The notes under the pieces were generated by a model, which saw only the letters and a program-made list of their open reading frames with translations, did not search any database and was not told the DNA's origin. This document shows positions 57,774-64,000 of a stretch of 64,000 bases of DNA, in pieces. The position numbers were made by a program, and so were the translations under genes. The stretch is from Phenylobacterium sp. (lineage in GTDB: Bacteria > Pseudomonadota > Alphaproteobacteria > Caulobacterales > Caulobacteraceae): NCBI RefSeq assembly GCF_019636135.1, contig NZ_JAHBYD010000001.1, positions 222,765 to 286,764 on the forward strand, given 5' to 3'. Numbering within the stretch: the first letter of the stretch is position 1; the number at the start of each line of letters is the position of its first letter.

Positions 57774-58631
57774 ATGGTGTGGCGTGGATTGGCGTTTGCC
57801 GTCGTGGCCGCGCTGCTGGCGGCCTGGCCGGCGGCGGCCGCGCCAGCCATGTGGCGGGTCTCGGACGGGGACAGCCAGGTCTTCCTGTTCGGCACGCTGC
57901 ATGCCCTGAAGCCAGGCGTGGCCTGGCGCACGCCGCTCTACGACGCGGCGATGGCGAGGGCCGGGACGGTCTGGTTCGAGGCCGACATGACCTCGGGCGA
58001 CCCGGAGACGATCCGGCTGCTGGTCCAGCGCTACGGCTCCGATCCCGACCGGCCGCTCAGCCGCAAGCTCGCGCCCTCTGACCTGGCGGTGCTCGCGCGC
58101 GAGACCGACATCGCCCGCATCGACCACCTGCGGCCCTGGGCGGCGGCGCTGATGCTGTCGGTGCGCCCGGTGCTGGGCCGTGGCGCCTCCGTCGACGCCG
58201 GCGCCGACATGGTGGCGACGCGCGCGGCGCGCGGCGCCGGCAAGCGGGTCAGGACCTTCGAGACCCTGGAGGACCAGGCGCGGATGTACGCGAGCCTCCC
58301 GGAAGCCTCGGAGGTGCGCTATCTCACCGACGTGATGCGCCGGCGCAGGAAGCCGGCTCTGCCCCCGCCGCTGGGGCCCGCCTCGCTGGAGAAGGCCTGG
58401 CTCGCGGGCGACATCTCGCGCCTGAACGACGGCCTGGAGGCCGAGAACCCCGGCCTCTACGACGCCCTCGTCCGCAAGCGGAACCGCGCCTGGGCCGAGA
58501 CGCTGACGGCGGAGATCGTCGGCGCCTCGGGCATCGAGGTCGTGAACGTCGGCGCGCTCCACCTCATCGGCCCCGAGGGCCTGCCGGCGCTCCTGAAGGC
58601 GCGTGGGTTCAAGGTGGAACGGGTGCAGTAG
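57774..58631 (+). CDS. TraB/GumN-family protein
   Basis: A 285-residue exported protein of the TraB/GumN (Tiki-like) family. Signal MVWRGLAFAVVAALLAAWPA; core motifs FLFGTLHALKPG near residue 40 (GTxH) and NVGALHLIGPEGLPALLKAR at the C-terminus (GxxH). Eukaryotic Tiki members are metalloproteases; bacterial activity is unproven. ATG at 57774 is preferred to the GTG at 57753 for the signal peptide. Confidence 0.9.
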   Translation: MVWRGLAFAVVAALLAAWPAAAAPAMWRVSDGDSQVFLFGTLHALKPGVAWRTPLYDAAMARAGTVWFEADMTSGDPETIRLLVQRYGSDPDRPLSRKLAPSDLAVLARETDIARIDHLRPWAAALMLSVRPVLGRGASVDAGADMVATRAARGAGKRVRTFETLEDQARMYASLPEASEVRYLTDVMRRRRKPALPPPLGPASLEKAWLAGDISRLNDGLEAENPGLYDALVRKRNRAWAETLTAEIVGASGIEVVNVGALHLIGPEGLPALLKARGFKVERVQ

Positions 58632-58652
58632 GGCGCATCCGCCCCACAGGCC

Positions 58653-59555
58653 TCAGCGGCCGGCGCAGGCGCCGGGCTGGTAGGCCTTCCTGCGGATGAT
58701 GGCATAGTCGCGGCCATTCCAGCGCATGACCGGGAAGCAGAAGCCCGGCCCGCCGTTCTCGATGTCGGGCCAGCCGCCGACGCCGCGGGTGGGCAGGAAG
58801 GTCGGGATGCCCTGGTTGCCGAAAAGCTGCTTCCAGGCGCCCGCCGCGTCCTTGGTCACGATCACGTAGCCCTGGCCGGTCATGCCGAAGCAGGCCGTGC
58901 CGTAGTCCGTGACCACGGCGTCCTGTCGGCCGTCGCCGTTCAGGTCGCGCATCTCGATGGTGACCTCCTGGGAGGTGTCGCAGGCGGGGTAGCGGCCGCG
59001 GACGGCGGTGAAGCCGGCGGCCCGAAGCGCCGCGGTGCGGTCGGCCGCGTTCCCCGCAGGCGGCGCAGACGGCGCCGCGGCGGTCCGGGCGGGCGGCGCG
59101 CCGCCGGCCGGGCAGTTGGACTTCAGCGTGTAGTCCTGGCCGTTCCAGGCCCAGACCGGCTGGCAGCCCGGCGCGTCGATGGTGTAGTCGCGCCAGCCTC
59201 GCGTCGCGGTCGGCAGCACCTTGATCGGCCCCATGGCGCCGCCGATCAGCCGCCAGCCCGAGGGCTCGCGCACGATCACCGCCGCCTTCACGCCGCCGGG
59301 GCCGTAGCAGGCCGCGTCGCCCGCGTCGGTGACGATGGCCTCGGGCCGGCCGTCGCCGTTCAGGTCGACGGCCGTGGGCCGCGGCTGGGCGGGCCGGCCG
59401 CAGAGGTTCTGGATCTGGTTGGGCCGGACGGTGAAGCCGGCGGCCGTGAGCATCGCCGCCGCCTCGCGGGCGCGGTCCTGCGGCGTCGTCTGCGCGAGTG
59501 CGGGCGCGGCCGCCAGCGCGGCCGCCGCGAACGCCGGAACCCCCCCGAGCTTCAT
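58653..59555 (-). CDS. Secreted protein with duplicated DLNGDGR domain
   Basis: A 300-residue exported protein (signal MKLGGVPAFAAAALAAAPAL, cut near ALAQ). Two homologous halves of about 130 residues flank a Pro/Ala linker: each has AAGFT-R-, then DLNGDGRPEAIVTD or DLNGDGRQDAVVTD, then an aromatic W-DY-I/CxPV-WNGxDY end. The DxNxDGxxD loops are calcium-binding-like (EF-hand/FG-GAP type). Cysteines are paired in each half. Function unknown; the internal duplication is clear. Confidence 0.85.
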   Translation of the reverse strand: MKLGGVPAFAAAALAAAPALAQTTPQDRAREAAAMLTAAGFTVRPNQIQNLCGRPAQPRPTAVDLNGDGRPEAIVTDAGDAACYGPGGVKAAVIVREPSGWRLIGGAMGPIKVLPTATRGWRDYTIDAPGCQPVWAWNGQDYTLKSNCPAGGAPPARTAAAPSAPPAGNAADRTAALRAAGFTAVRGRYPACDTSQEVTIEMRDLNGDGRQDAVVTDYGTACFGMTGQGYVIVTKDAAGAWKQLFGNQGIPTFLPTRGVGGWPDIENGGPGFCFPVMRWNGRDYAIIRRKAYQPGACAGR

Positions 59556-59560
59556 CGCGC

Positions 59561-60151
59561 TCAGGCCGCCGGGCGCTTGTAGATCGAGCGCTTGGGGGTC
59601 TCCATCACCCGGCGCATCATCGGCGTGAACGCGTCGAGCGGCATGGTGTCGTAGCCCGGCTCGAACGAGTTCTGGTCGTAGAGGTGGCAGAACTGGGCGC
59701 AGGCCTCGAACGCCGGGTGGCCGCGGTGCTGCTCGCGCATGTCGCGGTCGAGGCCGATGTGGTGGAAGAAGTAGTACCCCTGGAAGATCCCGTGGTGCTT
59801 CAGGATCCAGTGGTTCTCCTCCGAGACGTAGGGCTCGAGGATGGTCGCGCCCAGCTCGGCGTGGTTGGCCGGCAGCAGGATGTCGCCGATGTCGTGCAGC
59901 AGGGCGCAGACGACGTACTCCTCGTCCTTGCCGGCGCGGTGGGCGCGTGTGGCGGTCTGCAGCGAGTGCTCCAGCCGGTCGACGGCGAAGCCGCCGTGGT
60001 CGCCGCTCAGCAGGTTGAGGTGCGCCACGATCCGGTCGACGTGCTCGCCGCGGTGCGCCATCGAGGCGCGGCCGATGGCGGCCCAGTCCTCGAACGTGCC
60101 CTCGGTCATCGCCGTGAAGACTGCTCGATCCAGCGCCGCATCGTCGGCCAT
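59561..60151 (-). CDS. HD-domain protein (COG4341/PhnZ-like)
   Basis: A 196-residue cytoplasmic protein. LEHSLQTATRAHRAGKDEEY then VVCALLHDIGDILLP provides the first His and the HD pair; ILKHHGIFQGYYFFHHIG follows, and CHLYDQNSFEPGYDTMPLDA is a C-terminal hallmark of this group. Relatives include predicted phosphohydrolases and the di-iron oxygenase PhnZ, so phosphohydrolase or oxygenase activity are both open. Start ATG at 60151. Confidence 0.85.
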   Translation of the reverse strand: MADDAALDRAVFTAMTEGTFEDWAAIGRASMAHRGEHVDRIVAHLNLLSGDHGGFAVDRLEHSLQTATRAHRAGKDEEYVVCALLHDIGDILLPANHAELGATILEPYVSEENHWILKHHGIFQGYYFFHHIGLDRDMREQHRGHPAFEACAQFCHLYDQNSFEPGYDTMPLDAFTPMMRRVMETPKRSIYKRPAA

Positions 60152-60326
60152 CGGAACCTCCCGCTCATGAGGGCGCCATGGTGCGGGCGCGACGCGGCGG
60201 GGTCAACGCGCCGCGTTCGCCGGGGTCATCCACGCGGGGGCCTTGTGCAACTCGTCCGAGCGTCCGCCTCGACGGCCGGCCGAAGGTCCGCTAAAGGGAT
60301 CGCCCTTCCGGAGCGATCCCGGCGGC

Positions 60327-60401
60327 GCGGGTGTAGTTCAGAGGTAGAACGTCAGCTTCCCAAGCTGAATGTCAGGGGTTCGATTCCCCTCACCCGCTCC
60401 A
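60327..60401 (+). tRNA. tRNA-Gly (anticodon CCC)
   Basis: The cloverleaf is complete: acceptor GCGGGTG/CACCCGC, D arm GTTCAGAGGTAGAAC, anticodon stem TCAGC/GCTGA with loop TTCCCAA (anticodon CCC), TpsiC arm AGGGG-TTCGATT-CCCCT, discriminator T and encoded CCA. The 175-bp spacer upstream (60152-60326) contains no other gene. Confidence 0.97.
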
Positions 60402-60417
60402 GTCTCCCGGTCCAGGT

Positions 60418-60603
60418 TCAGTGCATGAACACCCTGAGGACGGCGACGAGGGCGCCCGCGAAGCCTCCGGCGAGGAAGACCATCTTGATCGGCTCGAACG
60501 CGAGCTGTTGATCCTTCAGCTTAAGGTCGCGGACCTTTAGCTTGCGATCCAGGCGCATCAGCTCGAGACGCAGATCGCGCTCGGTGTCGTCGCTCCCGGA
60601 CAT
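60418..60603 (-). CDS. 61-residue single-span membrane protein
   Basis: A charged N-terminal helix (TERDLRLELMRLDRKLKVRD, then LKLKDQQLAFEP) precedes one membrane span (MVFLAGGFAGALVAVLRVFM). The topology recalls small phage or toxin-associated membrane proteins, but I recognise no family. The ATG at 60603 is one base after the upstream stop (TAG-C-ATG), so the two small genes are translationally coupled. Same strand as the CHAT gene. Confidence 0.72.
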   Translation of the reverse strand: MSGSDDTERDLRLELMRLDRKLKVRDLKLKDQQLAFEPIKMVFLAGGFAGALVAVLRVFMH

Positions 60604-60604
60604 G

Positions 60605-60724
60605 CTAGCGGAAGAGCGCCCAGGCGCCGAACACGAGCAGGCCCGCGATGAAGCCGCCGACCGGGTACATCATGAGCCGCCAGCGTGGCGTCTCCGTATA
60701 GGTGTCGAGCTGATGTTCGGTCAT
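60605..60724 (-). CDS. 39-residue single-span membrane protein
   Basis: MTEHQLDTYTETPRWRLMMY then PVGGFIAGLLVFGAWALFR: a polar N-terminus and one hydrophobic helix. It lies 110 bp after the CHAT gene stop and directly precedes the 61-residue gene. Both members share the order short polar head, then GGF-AG-L span (PVGGFIAGLLVF and LAGGFAGALVAV), hinting at relatedness. Coding is inferred from composition and coupling; no family known. Confidence 0.65.
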   Translation of the reverse strand: MTEHQLDTYTETPRWRLMMYPVGGFIAGLLVFGAWALFR

Positions 60725-60834
60725 GGGCGTACCCTATCACATGGGTCCGGATTGTCGCCTGGGCAAGCCCGAGGCGGGTCGAGCCGGGCGATGGGTCCGC
60801 AGCTCGCGTCTGGCATCATCGTCCGTGAGCGCCG

Positions 60835-63800
60835 TCAGTTCGCCGCCACGCGCGCCGTCTCGGCGCCCGGCAGCGCCCGTGCGCCGTCGCCGACGATGAG
60901 GAAGGCGGCCCAGTAGTAGGGGTGGGAGTAGTCGTCGTCGCGGGAGATGAAGCTGCGCATGGCGGCGGCGAGCGCCTCGCCCTGGGTGGCGGCCTTGGCG
61001 TTGAAGAGGGCCGACATCAGGGTCTCGGTGGCGGCGGAGTCCACCTCCCAGTTGGAGACCAGCAGGTTGCGCGCGCCGGCGTAGGTGAAGGTCGAGACGA
61101 GGCCGCCCAGGGCCGCGCCGCCGCCGCCGTCCTCCAGGCCCGCGCCGGTGTCGCAGGCCGAGAGCACCACCAGGTCGGCGTCGAGCTGGAGCTGCGGGAT
61201 CTCGCTGGTGTCGAGGAGCGAGTCGCTGCCCGGCCCGCCCTGCGAGGTGACCAGCGCCGGCTGCAGGCAGCCGTTGGCCTGCGGCAGCAGGCCGTGGGTG
61301 GCGAAGTAGAGCACGCGGTACTGGTCGAGCGCGCCTTCGAAGCCGCCGCCGTTCTTGACCCGCTCGTCGGTGAAGTCGGCGCCCACGATCACGCTGTCGG
61401 GCGCGCCCACGGCCTTGGCCACGAAACGGACCTCGGTGGCGGCCTCGGGGAGCTGCGGCATCTCCATGAGCTGTTTGCGGAAGCTGGCGCAGAAGTCGGC
61501 GCCGCCGGCGAGCGCGATCGACCAGTCGGGCGCCATCACGCTCCGGAACGCCGCGTCGTCCTTGGCGATGACCGGGTCGGCGAAGCCCAGGAACGGCTTC
61601 GGCGCGCGGCTCGGGCGGCTGCGGCGGGTGTTGTAGAAGGCCGCGGTCGAGACCGACACCGACGTCTCCAGGCGCGAGGCGACCCAGCTCACGCCCTTGT
61701 AGGAGACCTCCGCCTTCGCCCGCCGGGCGCGCTCGACGTTCTTCGCCATCACCTGCACGCTCGCGTCGTCGGTGACGAGGGCGCCGATGGGCACGCCCAC
61801 CATGGTCGGGTCGGGCTGGTAGATCAGTTTGGTGATGGTCTTGAGCTGCGGCTCGATGGGGCCGAGCAGGGCCGCATAGAGCCGGTGGGCCACGCCCACG
61901 TCCCACTCGCCCAGGAAGCCCGAGCCCACCTCGGCGATCGGCTCGCGCAGCTTGGCGGCGAGCTTGCGGGCCTCCGGCCGGCTGAGGTCGATGGCGTAGG
62001 GCCGCACGGCGTCGCGGGTGATCAGGAGGCCGTAGCCGCGGTTCGAGAGCAGCATGACCTTGAGATAGGCCTCGCCGTCCTTCAGCTCGGCCTGCAGGTC
62101 CTTGCTGGTGACGGTGGTCGAGAGCGCGGTGGCATAGCGCGGGTTGGCGTCGAACAGGCGCTGTTCCAGCTCGTTGGCCTGCTTGCGCAGGGCGTCGAGC
62201 TCGGCGTCGGCCTTCTCGCGCGCCTCGCCCGTGTAGGCCCCGGCGCGCTGGAGCTGGCGGATCTCCTGGTCCTTCTGGGCGACGAGGCGCAGGGTCGCGT
62301 CGCGGGCGCGGGAGATGCCCGCGCTGGCCGAACCCTCCGAGCTCAGGCGCTCGGCGAACTGCAGCGAGGCGGCGGCCGTGGATTCCCCCACCAGCGCCTC
62401 GGAGCTGGCGAAGAACCGCTGGGCGTCGGCGGCCTTGGCGACGGGGTCGTTCCCCACCCGCTTCAAGAGGATGTCGAAGTAGTCGGCGGCGGCGTCGGCC
62501 GAGGCGCCCAGGGCGCCGCGCTTGAGCTGGAAGATGCCGAAGGCGCGCTCGAAGTCGCCCAACGCCTCGTCCTCCATGCCGGCAGCGGCCTTGGCGCGGG
62601 CCAGCTCCAGCAGGAAGCGCCCCAGCGGGAGCGAGCCGGCGTCCTTCATCTCGTAGGCGGCGAGAGCGGCCTCCAGCCGGCGGACGGCCAGCGCCGGCTG
62701 GCCGTCGGCGCGGTCGAGCGTGGCGAGGTCGACCTGCAGGCGCACCACCAGCCAGGGCGCGGCCGAGCCCAGCACGTCGGCGCCGCGCGGGCGCGACAGG
62801 ATGTCGATGGCGCTCTGCAGGCTGGCGCGGGCCGCGGCGCGCTGCTTCAGCGCCTCCTGGCTGGTGCCGATGATCTGCCAGGCCTGGGCGTCGCGCACCG
62901 CCTCGCGCTCGTCGGCCGAGAGCTGCAGGCTCGGCATCTTGCCCTGGGCGTTGAGCGCCATCGCCGCGGCGTGGCCCAGGCGGACGTCGGGGCCCGCGCG
63001 GGTGACCAGGCCGGCGGCCGCGACCTCGGCCATGCCCGCGCGCTGGGCGATGGCCTGCCTGGCGAGCGCGATGGCGTCGTCGAAGCGGCGCTGGTTGCGG
63101 GCGTGGGCGGCCTGCATGTTGAGGGACAGCGCGCGGAGCGGCGCGCTGTTGGCGTCTGCGACCAGCGGCGCGGCGGCCTTGAAATAGGCCTCGGCCTCGG
63201 AGGTGCGGCCGGCGTTGGAGGCGTTGAGCGCGACGTTGAGGTAGGCCTCGGCGCGGTCGGTGACGCCGAGCCGCTCCAGCGACGCGCCGGCGAGCTGGCT
63301 GAAGCGCGACTCCGCGTCGCCGAACTGCCAGAGCTGGGCCTCGCGGTAGGCGGCCTCCTTCTGCTTGGCGGGCGAGGCGGCGCTGGCCTCGGCGACGGCG
63401 TTCAGGTTCTCGATCTGGCCGCCCAGCACGGTCCCGAGGTTGGCGGTCTGCTGGCTGGTGGCGGCCGGCGGCTTCTGGCGGCCCAGCGCCACCTTGACGC
63501 CCGTGCCCAGCACGTCGGCGATGGCGGCGTAGCCCTCGGCCACGATCACGTCCTTGCCGTCGTGGGCCTCGTAGACGACGTAGCTCGCGCCCAGCGGCCT
63601 GGTCTTGCAGGCGGCGAGCGTGGTCTTGCCCAGCCCGGGATCGGGCGCGTCCATCGCCGGCTCGCAGGCCGCGCGGTCGGCGAGATGCCTGCGCCACGCT
63701 TCGCCCGCCGCCGCGCCGTCGGCATGGAAAGCGTAGATGCGGCCCAGCGTTTGCGTCCAGCCGCGGCACATCACCTGCCAGGCGCGCTGGCCGGCCCGCT

Positions 63801-63981
63801 GCGCGACCGGGTCGTCCCAGTCGCGCACGGCGGTGCAGACCGCCCCGCTGCGTGCGCTCTGGCCCAGCACGAAGTCCTCGCGCGGCGCGGCCTCGGCGCC
63901 GCCGCCCCACGCGCCCAGGGCCAGCGCCGCGAGGGCGCCGGGCCAGGCCGGGCGCTGGCGGCGGCGCGGGGCGGGCAGCAT
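60835..63981 (-). CDS. Exported TPR-CHAT protease-like protein
   Basis: A 1048-residue protein. N-terminal signal-like segment (RPAWPGALAALALGAWGGGA), a Cys-containing domain (about 30-160), TPR-like helical repeats (about 190-520), a coiled coil (about 560-640, DQEIRQLQRAGAY to ANELEQRLFDANP) and a C-terminal CHAT (caspase-like) domain with catalytic His896 in LYFATHGLL and Cys943 in VVLSACDTGAG. CHAT enzymes cleave after specific residues in known defence and separase-like systems; this one is predicted to act outside the cytoplasm. The start at 63981 is the first Met, but the frame stays open to the window edge. Confidence 0.9.
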   Translation of the reverse strand: MLPAPRRRQRPAWPGALAALALGAWGGGAEAAPREDFVLGQSARSGAVCTAVRDWDDPVAQRAGQRAWQVMCRGWTQTLGRIYAFHADGAAAGEAWRRHLADRAACEPAMDAPDPGLGKTTLAACKTRPLGASYVVYEAHDGKDVIVAEGYAAIADVLGTGVKVALGRQKPPAATSQQTANLGTVLGGQIENLNAVAEASAASPAKQKEAAYREAQLWQFGDAESRFSQLAGASLERLGVTDRAEAYLNVALNASNAGRTSEAEAYFKAAAPLVADANSAPLRALSLNMQAAHARNQRRFDDAIALARQAIAQRAGMAEVAAAGLVTRAGPDVRLGHAAAMALNAQGKMPSLQLSADEREAVRDAQAWQIIGTSQEALKQRAAARASLQSAIDILSRPRGADVLGSAAPWLVVRLQVDLATLDRADGQPALAVRRLEAALAAYEMKDAGSLPLGRFLLELARAKAAAGMEDEALGDFERAFGIFQLKRGALGASADAAADYFDILLKRVGNDPVAKAADAQRFFASSEALVGESTAAASLQFAERLSSEGSASAGISRARDATLRLVAQKDQEIRQLQRAGAYTGEAREKADAELDALRKQANELEQRLFDANPRYATALSTTVTSKDLQAELKDGEAYLKVMLLSNRGYGLLITRDAVRPYAIDLSRPEARKLAAKLREPIAEVGSGFLGEWDVGVAHRLYAALLGPIEPQLKTITKLIYQPDPTMVGVPIGALVTDDASVQVMAKNVERARRAKAEVSYKGVSWVASRLETSVSVSTAAFYNTRRSRPSRAPKPFLGFADPVIAKDDAAFRSVMAPDWSIALAGGADFCASFRKQLMEMPQLPEAATEVRFVAKAVGAPDSVIVGADFTDERVKNGGGFEGALDQYRVLYFATHGLLPQANGCLQPALVTSQGGPGSDSLLDTSEIPQLQLDADLVVLSACDTGAGLEDGGGGAALGGLVSTFTYAGARNLLVSNWEVDSAATETLMSALFNAKAATQGEALAAAMRSFISRDDDYSHPYYWAAFLIVGDGARALPGAETARVAAN

Positions 63982-64000
63982 CCCGCTTTGGCCGATGACA

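Overview
The window is GC-rich, densely coded alphaproteobacterial chromosome, most likely from the Caulobacteraceae (Phenylobacterium or a close relative of Caulobacter). Pointers are a GapR-type DUF2312 protein, a TacA-like sigma-54 response regulator with its receiver aspartate at position 54, an imuA-imuB-dnaE2 cassette behind a GAAC-N7-GAAC LexA box, a CcrM-type GANTC site beside a CtrA-like TTAACCAT half-site, and ffs placed upstream of dnaX-ybaB-recR. Genus is inference. I see no prophage, insertion sequence, integrase or CRISPR array. The content is mostly core chromosome with dispersed repeats.

Layout. 1-6.7 kb: truncated carboxylesterase, then the SOS mutagenesis cassette. 6.8-9.8 kb: serine biosynthesis (serC-serA) with a probable serC leader. 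9.9-15.5 kb: EamA transporter, two uncharacterised proteins, a hybrid histidine kinase, a small secreted protein, a PhzF-family enzyme and a GNAT remnant. 15.6-21 kb: thiD with a nucleotidyltransferase, dnaQ, secB, and a Tim44-like/mltA/smr operon joined by overlapping stops and starts. 21.2-25.4 kb: hisB-hisH-hisA-hisF-hisE behind an adenosine kinase-like gene. 25.5-30.2 kb: lytic transglycosylase, rpmJ with a clear promoter, HAD hydrolase, a PEP-CTERM protein with a sigma-54-like promoter, gapR and a partner, and an M15-like/Sel1 protein. 30.4-43.4 kb: tacA, a decayed YczE-like gene beside its usual MocR partner, a PQQ quinohemoprotein dehydrogenase, crotonase, serine hydrolase, nudC, a YghU-type GST, an SDR, a 30-residue membrane peptide, SRP RNA, a second PEP-CTERM protein and an alpha/beta hydrolase. 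43.8-54.9 kb: dnaX-ybaB-recR, rmuC, def, a small lipoprotein, fmt-truA, an AIM24-like protein, a serine hydrolase and hslO. 54.9-64 kb: metZ, a two-domain dcd, YdcH-like, TraB/GumN-like, a duplicated secreted protein, an HD protein, tRNA-Gly(CCC), two tiny membrane proteins and a large secreted TPR-CHAT protein.

The most unusual structure lies between the genes. About sixteen long inverted-repeat elements of three designs sit in intergenic spaces: (A) hairpins whose arms are three tandem copies of a roughly 9-nt unit after a conserved GAACC; (B) REP-doublet elements whose arms are themselves small hairpins; (C) CT/GA-rich repeats, one a perfect 43-bp inverted repeat. Two A elements lie nested inside other inverted repeats, and B-A-B elements are stacked at 53.5-53.9 kb. 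Many sit at convergent gene ends or inside operons (serC-serA, hisB-hisH, dnaX-ybaB). They also generate spurious short open frames.

The other locus worth following is the C-terminal caspase-like (CHAT) protein predicted to be exported, followed by a tightly coupled pair of 39- and 61-residue single-span proteins. Its function is unknown. All calls come from reading the sequence; no database search was run.
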